Source of the DNA: Sepiola atlantica | Lineage: Eukaryota > Mollusca > Cephalopoda > Sepiida > Sepiolidae | NCBI GenBank assembly: GCA_963556195.1 | Contig: OY744522.1 | Coordinates: 36,092,483-36,156,482, forward strand | Length of the DNA: 64,000 bases | Direction: 5' to 3' | In this document: positions 22,834 to 34,311 of the stretch, piece by piece | How the letters are laid out: every line of letters begins with the position of its first letter | Position numbering within the stretch: position 1 is the stretch's first letter | The notes under the pieces: model-generated | What the model was told of the DNA's origin: nothing | The model's input: only the letters and a program-made list of their open reading frames with translations | Database searches by the model: none | Program-made: the position numbers and the translations under genes

Positions 22834-24660
22834 ATAAACATCTCAAAATTAGATTTTCAGATAGAGCTCTATAACAATAAATGTGGCTTATCTTAACACT
22901 TTACTGCAGTTTCATGGAACATCTGATCGTCAAGTGTTTTAATAAAATCCTTAACGTCTTTATAAATTAAAATACAGATCCAAATTGAGTAGAAAAACAA
23001 ATTCTGAAATATCTTTTTTTTTCTTTGTTTACATTTGTAAAAAAAAAATCAAAAAAAAAATCTCTATAATACGCAATTTCATATTCGTACCTACGTTTTC
23101 ATTCTCCACCCCCCTTTTTTATTTTTTTAAAGATCTGATCGCCAAAGATGCCAACTCTAACTAAAATACACTTTCTTCGTCTTCAGGCTAGGATCAAAGC
23201 TAGTCAAGTGAATGAGTTACCCCCCCCCCCCGTTTTTTCTTTCACTTAGATCCCACTCCCATTTAGAGAACGACCTGTTTGTTTTTAGTTCTGAACAAAC
23301 CGGAAAACATTATTTAGAAAGGGTCTTACTAACCGGTTTTTGCTTTTCTTTCTCCCACTCCCCATTGCACTCCAATAAATTTCTATATATATATAACCAT
23401 ATTTATGGAAAATAACAAATTTCAAACAAATTTGGCGATATCTTAAGTAGGACAGCCCAAAGAGTAAATGTGGTATTGTGGTGACCGAAATGATTCTAGT
23501 TAAGAGTAGGATAGACGTTTTATCATTTTAGACCAAGGATTTCTCTAAACTTTTGATGGCTTTGTGCCTAATTTGTTTTGAATGTAAATTATTTCTATTT
23601 TCTGCAAATAAATAGTTTAAAGTGTAGTATCTGTTCTATCCAAAGATGGTACAATATTGTGGGGTCTGCATTTGTACTGGGCGTCCATAGAATGGAAATA
23701 TCACAAACTCTATGAGGGTTTTGGAGATATACCGCCATAAAAGTAGACCTTGGGTTTACTTTCGACAGCATCGTAACTCTCACTTCCCTTATTTTGTCCT
23801 CTAGGCCTCACATTCCATAAGCGATGTTTCTGACAAAGGGGGAAGAATTGCTGTTTTCGGGTTCAGAATCTATCCACCTAACACTTATTGTTGGTTAGTT
23901 TTTGACCTTGAAGTAGTATATTTTTTAGCTCCTTACATCAAGTGGCTTCATGCTTCTTCTGGAGCGATTTTCATTAAAATATATATATATATATATATAT
24001 ATTCTGAAACTACATTAACCAGACTACTTAAATAAGTATTTTTCAGTTTGAACAAAGGTGGTACAATAATATTGTGAGGTCTGCATCCGAACCAGACGTC
24101 CGTAGAATGGAAATATTTTTAAGCACGACAGCAATATGCAACAACTTATTTTCATATTTTATCTCGTATTAATATTTTTCCCCTAAACATAATTTATGAT
24201 TTTTACTGTTAAAAGTGACTCTATATGATTTTTTTCCTTAATATTTTAAGTAAGGGAACACAAAAATGAAACTAAGAATGCTACAGAACATATGTTTTGA
24301 GAAGCGCAGCAGACTTAGGCGTACCCTATTCAGGGGCTTCAGAAGTGGATAGTGCTAAATGCGTCCAAATGCATATCAAAGAAATAAGAATGCAAGAAGT
24401 TCTATGGAAATCGATTAATTAGCAAAAATGCCAATAACGATAAATCGCCAAATGGACAATTATTGATTATATTAATTGGTGCAATTCTTGTCTAAATGCC
24501 AATTGGAAGATATCATCTAAAAGTCGTTGTCATGTGCACTGCCAGGCCACATATGGGCAAGCTGTAATATCGGTCAACCGATTTTTGATATACTAATGGA
24601 CTGCAGGGGATATTAACAAATGTCAAAACCAAATTATGCAATACTAACATTAACAAAAAT
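22696..24660. other. Non-coding with short dispersed repeats
   Basis: No gene is seen. A 55-bp motif (tggtacaatattgtggggtc to ccatagaatggaaatat) at about 23647-23702 recurs imperfectly at about 24058-24118. The stretch 23925-23979 is a copy of the 3' end of the LINE at 1-885, followed by (TA)n. There are (TA)n tracts at 22804-22829 and a C11 run near 23220. Confidence 0.55.
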
Positions 24661-25140
24661 TAGGGGTGGGACGTAATGGGTGAAAATTAGGGGTGGGACG
24701 TAATGGGTGAAAATTTCAGATTCATGCGAGTAGTATTTTTTGTGTTCATTTATACATAAATAACACTAAGCAATCAAACATTTTGGAAATTTTGCAAAAT
24801 TCAGAAGATGCAGGCCAAAAATAACCGTTAGGGCTCCACGTGACTCAAAATCCATCGTTTTTCGGTGAAAAAGTGGTTTCATGCGACATTGCAGGTCCTA
24901 AAACATACTCAAAAGCTATGAATGGATATAGATGGTTAAATCTGATATAGTACTTTAATTTAGGACCATTTTCAGGGTTTTCATGAATGTAAAATAGCCA
25001 AAAACTATTGGCCTGCACCTTTTGAATTTTGCAAAATTTTCAAAATGTTTGATTGTTTAGTGTTATTTATGTATAAATGAACACAAAAAAATACTACTCG
25101 CATGAATCTGAAATGTTCACCCATTACGTCTCACCCCTAC
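24661..25140. mobile_element. MITE-like foldback, arms of about 135 bp
   Basis: The left arm (about 24689-24825) starts taggggtgggacgtaatgg, includes gcgagtagtattttttgtg, and reaches gatgcaggccaaaaat. The right arm (about 25003-25140) is its reverse complement with few changes. The outer 27 bases (attaggggtgggacgtaatg...) are duplicated in tandem on the left at 24660-24686. The interior is about 170 bp without coding content. It looks like a non-autonomous DNA transposon with long terminal inverted repeats. Confidence 0.75.
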
Positions 25141-26055
25141 AAAAAGTCCTCTCTCTGGGTCGACTTTTAGTCTAGCTCAGTCATGGATAACGTTGAATTC
25201 TATCTCTGCTTAAGATGACATTACCAATTGAGTTATTACGAGTGATCTAGATTTATACAGCACTTCCACTTAATTCTGTTACCACCTTCCAGGATGTTAA
25301 CCAGAGGTTGGATTTGAGGAAGCATAACCATTGTTGGCTTAGGTTAAACCCTGTTCTCTGGAGATACAGTAGAAACCATCAATTACCACTTTCCATCCTG
25401 GACTCACGGTTAAAGTATATATGGGAATACAGCAAAATTCTTGGATGCACAATGTTCGAGGTTTTACTTTCTAGTGCTAATTCATTAGCTCTAATTTATA
25501 AAGATAAGAGCTAATGTGGGCTGATCAATATTTATCTTATGAAAGCCCCCACCCTCCGTATTTACATATGTGATTGAAAGGAATGACTTTTTTGATTTCA
25601 AATTAATATAAGTTAACATTTTTCTTTTCTTTTATATTATAAGTTAGTTTGTATATGATTTAAAGGAAGAAACAACAAAAATATTTTTTTAATAATAAAA
25701 AAAAAAGTAAGCTTACCAGGAAGGAAAGCGTATCTGTCGAATGACACTGGTTGACAATTGTCGTTTAGATCATCTCAGTAAAACAACCATGTAATTATTG
25801 GATGTAAAAGATGAATTTTTATGTATTATGATATACAGCTTATTATAAGAAATAAATAGGCTAATATTTATTTAAAACATAAGTGTTTTATTTATAGCAA
25901 AAATAGAGAAATGACGAATTTTTGTTTTTTGTATTAATGATGTAAAGGACATAAAATTGGTGCAAAACTGTTCTGTTGGGGATTTAATTTTAACCATTCT
26001 GGGGCGTGTATTCTTCTAGTATGTGTGTGTGTGTGTATGTATGTATATATATGTA
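25141..26055. other. Non-coding
   Basis: No gene is recognised. A (TG)n/(TATG)n microsatellite at about 26020-26056 leads into the mariner. Confidence 0.5.
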
Positions 26056-26149
26056 TATTGGGTTGGTGCAAAAACAATGGCGTTTTTTGACGTTCTACTT
26101 CAAAAGACCATATTAATCAAAATAAGAACCATTAGAATTAACACATTTT

Positions 26150-27188
26150 TGCGAACGGGAAACAAGTTTACTTATTTCATTATCATAAAAATCCGGAGTT
26201 CTGGAAGCGATGAAGTCATTGAAGGCCGATTCGGCATCATCTCGGCTTTTAAAGCATTTCTCGTGCAAGAAGTTGTCGAAATGCTTGAAAAAGTGATAAT
26301 CGGTGGGCGAGAGGTCCGGTGAATATGGCGGATGAGGCAGTCTCGTAGCCCAATTTGTTCAGCTTCTGCAGGGTAAATTGTGCAACATGCGGGTGAGTGT
26401 TGTCATGGAGGACAATTGGTCCCTGCATATTGACCAATCTTGGGCGCATACGTTGGAGCTTCTGGTGCATTTCGTCAATTTGTTGGCAGTACTTCTCCGC
26501 CGTAATCGTTACGCCCGGATTCAAGAAGCTGTGATGCATGAGACCGGTCGCAGACCACCAAACAGTAACCATAATCTTTTTTTGGTGCAATTTCGGGAAA
26601 TGTTTTGGAGCTTCTGCCGGCATCCAACCACTGTGCTGAACATCGCCGATTGTCATAGAGGATCCATTTCTCATCACACGTCACAATTCGCTTGAGAAAT
26701 GGGCAGTTTCTGTTGCGCAGCAAGAGCGTAGAAAACACCTCAAAACGACAATTTTTTTTTGATTATCGTTCAATTTGTGCGGCACTCATTTATCCAGCTT
26801 TTTTGACTTCCCTATTTGCTTCAAATGGCAAACGACTGTTGAGTCGAATCTCAAATTCATCAGCAACTTCTCGTGTGGTTTTGCGAGGATTGGCTTCAAT
26901 TAAGGCTTTCAGATCTTCGTTATCAACCGCAATCGGCCGGCCTTGACCGTCTTAATCTTCGAGGCTCTCGTCACCATTGCAAAATTTCTTGAACCACCTT
27001 TGTGCCGTACGTTCGTTAGTGGTTCCTGGGCCAAACGCATCATTGATGTCACGAGCTTTTCGGCCTAGTTTGAACTGGAACAAGAATATTGTGCGAATTT
27101 CAATTTTGCCCATGCTGTCGAAAAGCCTGCAAAAACAATAAATGAAGAGATTAAAAATGGAAATGAATAATACGATTCGATAGAGCAA
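26150..27188 (-). pseudogene. mariner transposase, frameshifted
   Basis: Minus-strand pieces read a helix-turn-helix N-terminus (GPGTTNERTAQRWFKKFCNG, 27050-26985), then ALIEANPRKTTREVADEF-like sequence, then VTCDEKWILYDN (first catalytic Asp, about 26672), then KIMVTVWWSATGLMHHSFLN, then LHDNTHPHVAQ (second Asp, about 26405). After a frameshift, YSPDLSPTDYHFF (third Asp, about 26320) follows. This is the D,D34D set of mariner transposases. At least three frameshifts and a stop near 26800 inactivate it. The enzyme would cut and paste the element at TA sites; this copy cannot. Confidence 0.85.
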
Positions 27189-27248
27189 AAAACGCGCTTT
27201 AAAATGACCTATAACAACGCTATATTTATCAATAAATTAATTCAGAAA

Positions 27249-27690
27249 ACATAAGCCGCGCGTGCGTGGTCCCCCTCTGTATGTGACTCAATGTGGCGAG
27301 TGTAAAATGCAATAATTTGGGCAATTTGGGGCATTTTTGACCCCCTGGGGGCGCGAACCAGAATTTTTCTGAGGTCAAAGATGCTCATTTTATATCCAGA
27401 ACAATTGCCTCTACATTTTGGCCAAGTTTCAGAAAAATTGAATGGATGGATCAAACGTTATGGGAGAAAAGGGTAATTTTTTGCCATTTTGGGGGCTTTT
27501 GACCCCCTGGGGTGCTAACCAGATTTTTTTTCAAAAATCGGAGAATGTCACTTTCTAACATGACCAAAGTTACAACTTCATGCAAAATTTCAGAGAAATT
27601 AAATGGATGGTTGCGGAGAAAAATCAGGACGGACGGACAGATGGACATGCCTCAAAACATAAGTCCCCCGATTTTATAAATCGGGGGACC
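27249..27690 (-). repeat. Dispersed GGTCCCCC-ended element nested in mariner, copy 2
   Basis: The reverse complement matches 16262-16845 but has two internal units instead of three. It lies inside the mariner between its 5' untranslated part and its right TIR. A short palindrome (ggtcccccgatttat and ataaatcgggggacc, 27664-27691) marks one end. This copy must be younger than the mariner insertion. Confidence 0.75.
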
Positions 27691-27737
27691 AAATATAACA
27701 TGTGAGAAAACGCCATTGCTTTTGCACCAACCTAATA

Positions 27738-27783
<46 letters not shown>

Positions 27784-29204
27784 AATATTTCATGACTTGG
27801 ATTAAAGTTTAATCATGAAACTATAACATAAGTTTTTAACGTCAGATATCCAGCTTCCCAAAAGGGGTCACTCTGGTTGGGGAGAAATTATCCTGGTCGA
27901 GAGGATCTCATCACATCTGATCGAGGACAGAACACACAGATCAGGAAGTTGAGTTGTCTTCGGATAAAACATTTGGTACAGAAAGCAACCAGTACTTTCC
28001 TAGTTTAAAAGTGTGCATAGCGGATATGTTATTGACATTCAACATTAGTTCAAAACCATTCTCTTTTTAAAAATAAATTGATTTTATGTTATATATATGT
28101 AAAAAAAAATTGATTAAAAAAAATAATTCTCAACATTAACTGATATTTTTCATGCAATATTTACCTTTCCATTGTTTTTCATTTTAACAAAAAAATGGGT
28201 GTTTTTTATCTTTCATTGGAAAAAGATTAATTTACACCTGTAAACGAGAAAATGTCCAAACAAGATTTATAACTATCCAGAAACTAGAGTTAATGGTGGC
28301 GGGATGGCTTTAAAAGGAATGACACCTCTCTTCGTTTTTAAAATAAGTTCATATGAAACTGGCAATTATTTCAAAACGATTTTTTACTATTACTATTTCC
28401 TGTTATTTTGGGTGAAGGGTCCTGTTTACAATATAAATACATCAAACTGATATCCGACTCTTTTTTCTTTTTTTTTTTTTCTTTTTTTTTTTTTAATTTA
28501 AAAAAAAAAATTTTTTTTTTTTTACTGTAGCTTTCTCTCCTTCTTGAATTTTCTGTTATTTTGGGTGATGGGTCCTGTATAAATACATCAAGCTTATATC
28601 CAAGTCTTTTAAAAAAAAAATTTTTATTTAAAAAAAATGTTTTTTTTTACTACATTTATGTAGCTATCTCTCCTTCTTGAAGGAACCAGAAGATTGAAGT
28701 ATTGCTGAAATGTATGTGTTGTAAATGTTGCAAGCTTTTAACATTTGTTGAAATTCCTTTCATCTTTGAACATATACCTGTAGAGGTCTAAATCATGCTT
28801 AGATTGGTCTCAAAACTGAAATTGACATATGTCATTTCCTATTTTCCTTTTTCATTTGAAAATATTCTATGCTAAAAAGTTAACAAATACATTTCCGAGA
28901 TTTATTATTTCCTATTCTAATAATAAAAATAAAAAAACACCCATTAAATGTTTACATCATTTTTGTTCAATCTTTTCTCTTACAAGTAGTACAAAGTTGA
29001 CAATTTAATTAAAAATCTGAACGACTTTTCCAGTGTTTCCTTGAGCGTGGCCGTTTGGTAGTAATAGCACTATACCGAACAGTTTTGGCTTAAAAACAAA
29101 ATTCTGTGATTTTCTGTATATTAGTGAAACTGGAAAACCGCGTTTTTTTTTTTTTTTGTTTGTTTGTTTGTTTGGTAAAACGGCCGATCACTAATATCTA
29201 TTAT
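27738..29204. other. Non-coding; (TA)n and a direct duplication
   Basis: There is a (TA)n tract at 27738-27781. A tandem imperfect duplication of about 150 bp lies at 28398-28545 and 28551-28683; both start ctgttattttgggtga, contain gggtcctgt and aatacatcaa, and end tctctccttcttgaa. A/T homopolymer runs sit at its centre. A (GTTT)n tract lies near 29157. No gene is recognised. Confidence 0.55.
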
Positions 29205-30345
29205 TATACTAAAGTTAAGTCCATAAACGTTTGTTTCCTTTAAGCCTTTTTTTTTTTTAATACTTTAATAACGCAAAATATATGCTGACATGTAACCTAG
29301 TTCTGGGGCTGAGTTATGTTTGGCAAAAAATTCTTTTTTAATTGTTCTAATTAATCGTAATTTGTAATTAACTGAACAAGTCTCCCATCTCTCACTTAGC
29401 TATCTATGTATTTCTTTCGACCTGTTCCTGTTGATTTAAGCAGTCTAATATTTCTTAATGCCTCTGATAGCATTATTTTATTTATTTTTTAATTTTTTAA
29501 AGATATTTCACCCTAAACATGGCAGGTCGCCACTGTAGACGTAAGCGGCTACTGAGAATTAGGGAGTAGGTTTTGGGTGTCATTCTAAGTTGGGAGCTGT
29601 GCAGCGAGATGTCTGTTTACATTAGTTTTAAACCTCTGCATGTCGGTACAGTCAGGTGAAACAGGGAGCAGGGAGGGAGTTCCAGATGCCGTGCCGGCAG
29701 CATGAGGATAGAAGCTGCTGGAGTAGAAGGCTCTCCGGCATCTGGGGACCTCCACAGTGAATGGATGGGACCTAGCTGATTGTCTGATTGGTCTAGTGTA
29801 TTTGCGTCGAGGGGGCACTAGAGCAGCTAGTTCATTGAAGCACAATCCATTGAAGTATTTGTAAAACAGGCACAAGGATGCAACATTGCGGCGATGAGAC
29901 AGGGGCTGGAGCTTGATGGATAGTGATGGACCTATTAAGTTGGAGACTCTTTTTTGGACTTTGTCTAAGAGGGAGAGACTAGTGGATGATGCACCAGCCC
30001 AGATGTGACAACAATACTCCATGCATGGGCGGATGGTGGCTTTGAAGAGATACAGGATAATGTCAGGAGTTTACTAGCACGGTAGAGGGATCCCACCTTC
30101 TTTGCAGCAGCCTTGGCAATGTCTTCAATGAGTTTGTTCCAATTCATGTTACCTGTGATTTATAAAAAAAAAAGTGACTCTCTTCAGCATTGGCATCTAA
30201 TTTACATATGTGTGTCTGTACACACCGCAAACATGTATGTAAATTAGATGGCAAAATAAGTCTACTTCCATATTATCCTAAAGGAGTAAAGAGACATTAT
30301 TTTTCGTTATGCAAGAAAAATGTCTTAAAAGATATTTTAGTTTTA
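29205..30345. repeat. Duplicated segment, copy A (copy B at 41345-42240)
   Basis: Sequence on both sides of the LINE at 29480-30157 matches 41345-42240 piece by piece: tattattatactaaa and ctttaata at the left, then ctagttctggggctgag against cttagttctgagattga, tctatgtatttctttc, catgtatgtaaattagatgg and agttatgcaag-like words. Copy B lacks the LINE, and copy A lacks a GC-rich block present in B at about 41410-41795. The pair therefore gives an empty site for each insertion. Confidence 0.65.
29480..30157 (-). pseudogene. CR1-like LINE, 5'-truncated 3' end (nested in copy A)
   Basis: Read on the minus strand, it begins near 30157 with NMNWNKLIEDIAKAAAKKVG, then MEYCCHIWAGASSTSLSLLD, then KVQKRVSNLIGPSLSIKLQP, and ends at RFKTNVNRHLAAQLPT (stop near 29585). 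A 3' UTR follows, including a block (ttctcagtagccgcttacgt on the element strand) also seen after 53450 and near 54270. One frameshift near 30040 interrupts it, and there is no catalytic domain. Compared with the LINE-free paralogue at 42005-42020, it sits between gcattt- and agtgactc-like flanks. Confidence 0.75.
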
Positions 30346-30826
30346 TTTTTCGAATAAATCAAAGTAAAATAAATAGTTGTAGTGGTTTTTACCAAATGGG
30401 TCATGAGTACCTCTCGCGTGTGTTGGATTGTTTATTTTTCAACACATAAATAAGAAAGCAACATCAAAAAAAGTATTAACACCATAGTCTATTATTTATT
30501 TGTAACAGCATAAACTCAATAATAACAAAAATAATGTATCTTCTAATGTAATACTAATAAACACTACCTGTGCCGTCAAAATGATATACGCTTTTCATTG
30601 CTTCACTATTTACTGCTTTTATAATTAGTCATGCTGTCCTCTTGTTTACAAGCTAAAAAATAATACTTCAGTGAGCTACTGCTAGCATTTACTTGAATAT
30701 ATACTGAATTATCTCCCTTAATGTTACAAAGGTATTACTATATATATATATATATATATATATATTGAAACAGACACAACACATATTATTAGATTACTTT
30801 GATCTCCAAAATTATATGGGCAAAAG
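30346..30826. other. Non-coding; (TA)n at 30740-30765
   Basis: No gene is recognised in this AT-rich stretch. Confidence 0.5.
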
Positions 30827-30990
30827 CACTAGGGTGTATTTTTATTTACCTCCTCTCCAAGAGGTTAGACACAAGGTCAGGTGTGGATTTTGATGAAAGT
30901 ATTTCTGTGGAATGAACTGGATTCGAACCTGGCACACCCAGGTCCTCAGTCCACATCATTAACCACGTAGTTACCGTCGCACTAGGGTGT
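30827..30990 (-). mobile_element. 140-bp tRNA-derived SINE with 12-bp target-site duplications
   Basis: The 12-base word gcactagggtgt occurs at 30827-30838 and again at 30979-30990. Between them (30839-30978) the minus strand reads a tRNA-like head with an A-box-like TAACTACGTGG (30973-30963) and a perfect B box GGTTCGAATCC (30929-30919). A short body ends in GGTAAATAAAAAT. Head, B box, A-rich end and target duplications together make a complete small SINE insertion. The source tRNA is not assigned. Confidence 0.85.
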
Positions 30991-31009
30991 GATATGGAGA
31001 GACAGTGCG

Positions 31010-31145
31010 GGTTTTAGAGTCGGAAGGTATAAAGTCAGACTCCAACTCCTAGAATTCTTCAGTATCCGACTCCTTATTTTAAAATCTTACAGTATTCAGA
31101 CTATTAGTGTTTTGGAGATTAAAATAATTCGAATCAGACTCCTAG
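31010..31145 (-). repeat. Dispersed repeat, copy 2 (partner at 1741-1915)
   Basis: The reverse complement resembles 1741-1915, with gagtcggatactgaagaatt and aggagtcgga-like words. It is non-coding. Confidence 0.45.
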
Positions 31146-31169
31146 CTTAGTCCTGGGTATGACCTTAAA

Positions 31170-31570
31170 GGACATCCAGTGGTGAGGCCTCCATTTGTGA
31201 GGAATGTGGAGTTGCCCCTTAGTTGCCATTACTCCCAGGTTCACCTTGACTTGGAGTGGTAATATCTGTAAGGGCCCCATCTATGGGTCAAATAGAACCT
31301 ACTGGCGCTACCAAATCAGGCTGTCTGATTATTGACTTCCTGACTCAAAATGCATCAAACATTGATGTTTTTTTTTTTCCTTTGCAAAATCCAAAACAAA
31401 AAACAATTTTCCTCTTTCTCCTCTCCCCCTTCACTCAACCAAACATCATAAATAAATACTTAAACATATAAAGAACTTGAAGCATAGAAACTTTCACCAA
31501 AATGACCAGATTCGGCATTAAATAACCCGAAAAGGGTTGATATGTCGTAAAACAAAACTACCAAACCAAA
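31170..31570 (+). repeat. Deletion derivative carrying both ends of the I-group LINE
   Basis: The stretch 31292-31345 (ctggcgctaccaaatcaggc, then ctgactcaaaatgcatc) matches the 5' end of the intact LINE at 34960-35015. Only about 150 bp further on, 31515-31560 (gaaaagggttgatatgtcgt, then aaaac) resembles the LINE 3' terminus at 41105-41140. The segment upstream of 31290 (ccccatctatgggtcaaata) also occurs in reverse at about 52525-52660. This looks like a short non-autonomous relative made of LINE ends, with an A-rich centre. A 55-bp piece (ataaagaacttgaagcata) repeats at 31463 and 31592. Confidence 0.5.
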
Positions 31571-32699
31571 AACGATGATTAAACATTTGAAAATATAAAG
31601 AACTTGAAGCATAAAAACCTTCACCAAAATGACAACAATTCAAAATACCAAAGCTCTTAACTAATGACTATAAATCATCCACTGACTTAGACTCAAATAA
31701 AGGATATTTTCTTCTCCATTCATGGCATGAAATGACCCTTAGGGTTGTGCCATTAAGCAATATCTTACCAGACTCCTAGTATCCTTATATGAGTGACTCC
31801 TTCCAAAACCTCAGACTCCCTACGCATATATGAATGTAATATTGAATTGTGAAATAATTGCATCATTATCAAGACAAATAGAGCACATGTGTGACTCAAG
31901 ACAACCATGAGACAAAAAAGCATTTTGAATAAGACTATTTTTTTTTTTTGTATCAATTGTTTGGTTTGTATGCCCTACTTATTAATAAGCCATAAACTAT
32001 GGCCAACTTCTTGCCATTGTACCCTAACCCTAACACCTGTAATATATTTTTGTAGACAGGCAATAAAGGATGACCTTGCAAGAGGAAGTAGAAATTATAT
32101 TAAACTTAACTACCCCGACTGCATAAGAAGAAATTTATTGCTTCAGAAGTAGGTTTTAAAAATTTCAAGAATCTGTTGAAATTTGTAGACTGACTCCCAA
32201 AAGACAAAACAAAATGTAATACATGATAAAAATGCCACAAAAAATCAAAAGAAAAATCTTAAGTGGTTGTCTATTTCTGTATTAATAAAATTATGAGACA
32301 ACTTCACGTGTGTGTTTTTCTTGCATCAACGTACACATTGAATTATTTTTTTTTATTTACTATTAATCGAATATTTATTGAAATAAAAAAATCCAATAGC
32401 ATAAACTAAAATGAAATTTTAAACCTTTTTAAAAAAAATAATGGATATTATTACCAAATAACATTCAGTAATTGTTTATTAAAATTTCAATTAACTTCAT
32501 TTTTACGTCTAATAGTTTCATATTTTACATGGTTTCTATTTAATAAAAAAAAAAAAAAATTATGAAATTGATTTCGTATTTTTTATTCAAACTAAAATAA
32601 ATATTTAATACTTTTTTAATTAAATTTAATTAAAATATCTATTTTTGATATAAAAATAAAATTCAATTCCAAAATTAAAATCATTCATCCCAATTTAAA
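31571..32699. other. Non-coding, AT-rich
   Basis: No gene is recognised. The stretch 31720-31770 has another ggcatgaaatgacccttagg and gttgtgccattaag word pair resembling LINE/SINE 3' ends. The stretch 32340-32690 is extremely AT-rich. Confidence 0.5.
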
Positions 32700-34010
32700 T
32701 TCAAACTTCCCAATAGTTTGAACATTGGACTCTCGGGAAGGGTACTATCAGCCGTGACAATTGGTGGTTGGAAAGGTTTGTTTTAGTAACATTAAATGTT
32801 ACCATCTATTTATGACCCCATTCTACTACAGACAGGAGTTCATTTTCTAAGAATTCTGCCATTACTTTGGATATGTGTCTGTTCCATTTACCCACATGTC
32901 TAGAATAGTGTTGTGTTATCAACAAATATACTCATCTTATACGCGCGATTGAATTGGGGAGGTAATTTATAAAGATCAGGAATAATAAAGGTCTAAGCAT
33001 CGAGTCTTGGGGCACACCCGCAGTAATGTGAAGTTGTATAGACGTACGACCATCAAGAACGACCTAGATCTTTAATTTAGCTAAGAACCTGATTATATTA
33101 ATATTCGTCCAGTAATACCGTACAAATTAATTTTCCTGAGAAGCCCTTCTTGCCAGACCTTATCAGAGGTCTTCGATATATCGAGCCCTATCGCCCTACC
33201 TTCACCTGTTTTATCCTGTGTATGGTATGTGTTCAGAGATGATCGTGAGGATATCTATAGCATATAATGGGGCTGCCTAAGTCCATATTTTTTGTCAGAA
33301 AGAAGTTTTTCGAGGTGGTGGACTATTGCAAGATTGATTAAGGATTCAAAGATTTTAGCGAAGAGTAGGAGGAGAATTATGGGGCGATAATTTTGTGGGT
33401 CAGTTCTTTTATCATAATTCTTGAAAAGTGGTTCCACAGAGGCAGTTTTCCAGCTATCATGGAAGCAAGATTCAGCAAGGTATTTATTATAGAGTTTAGA
33501 GAGGACATGGGGCTAGCTCAGCAAAGCATTTCTTTTTTACTATAGCAGGGATAAGATTGGGGCAACATGCTTTGGAGGTGTCCAGGTGTTTTTATTATAT
33601 CTAGGACATGGGAAGGGGTGATGATCAGATTCTCTAGTGTCGTTTCCATCCGTAGTGGGAGATTAGGAACGGAGTAGTTTGTGGAGTTTAAAGTGAAGCG
33701 CTTGGCAAGCAGTTCAACCTTATCTATTGCTAGCTCAGCAAAGCATTTCTTTTTTACTATAGCAGGGATAAGATTGGGGCAACATGCTTTGGAGGTGTCC
33801 AGGTGTTTTTATTATATCTAGGACATGGGAAGGGGTGATGATCAGATTCTCTAGTGTCGTTTCCATCCGTAGTGGGAGATTAGGAACGGAGTAGTTTGTG
33901 GAGTTTAAAGTGAAGCGCTTGGCAAGCAGTTCAACCTTATCTATTGCTGTGCAAGCGACATCATGGTGGTTGGATAGTGGGGAATTGGTGATTGCCTATT
34001 ATTTACCACC
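32700..34010 (-). pseudogene. CR1-like LINE RT fragment with internal tandem duplication
   Basis: Minus-strand sequence parallels the copy at 55180-56320: the RT fingers region (PQNYRPIILLLLFAKIFESL, about 33390-33335), the GFRQ-type turn near 33270, an altered catalytic motif (IFVDNTTLF, about 32930), and the thumb region at about 32760. Frames are broken throughout. The region 33512-33945 holds two identical 217-bp copies in tandem, which interrupt the fragment. Confidence 0.7.
33512..33945. repeat. Identical 217-bp tandem duplication
   Basis: Unit 1 (33512-33728) and unit 2 (33729-33945) both start gctagctcagcaaagcattt and both end ccttatctatt. I find no difference between them, although the host LINE copy is old. 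This implies a recent duplication or an assembly artefact. Confidence 0.9.
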
Positions 34011-34100
34011 ACTTATAGATTTTCCAGAAATCATGAGTTCCTTATTTCTGCGACTCTATGTAGTTTCTGGTCATCTCGGTATATCTAATTTTATAAGCCA

Positions 34101-34142
<42 letters not shown>

Positions 34143-34311
34143 TTATTTTTTATTTTATTTATTTATTTTTTTAACGTAAAAAAAAAGACTCCCGTGCAAC
34201 ATTGGGTAGGTACAACTAGTTCCTAAGAATTCGGCTGATTATTTCATTCCACTGTATGTGATGTGCTTGATATTTTATCTTTCTGCTAATTTTTTCTTTC
34301 TTTCTTTCCAG
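34011..34311. other. Spacer with (TA)n, ending in a splice acceptor tract
   Basis: There is a (TA)n tract at 34107-34136, then T-rich sequence. The stretch 34290-34311 is a strong polypyrimidine tract (tttttctttctttctttcc) followed by AG, placed just upstream of the RSPRY1 leader. Confidence 0.55.

Larger units (their letters stand above)
26058..27735 (-). mobile_element. mariner-family DNA transposon with a nested insertion
   Basis: Terminal inverted repeats TTGGGTTGGTGCAAAAACAA (26058) and, on the other strand, TTAGGTTGGTGCAAAAGCAA (27735) are flanked by TA dinucleotides (26056-26057; 27736-27737), as expected for mariner. Without the insert at about 27249-27690 the length is near 1.24 kb, close to the family norm of about 1.3 kb. 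The TIR and transposase resemble the cecropia-type branch that includes Hsmar1; that placement is by eye. Confidence 0.9.
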
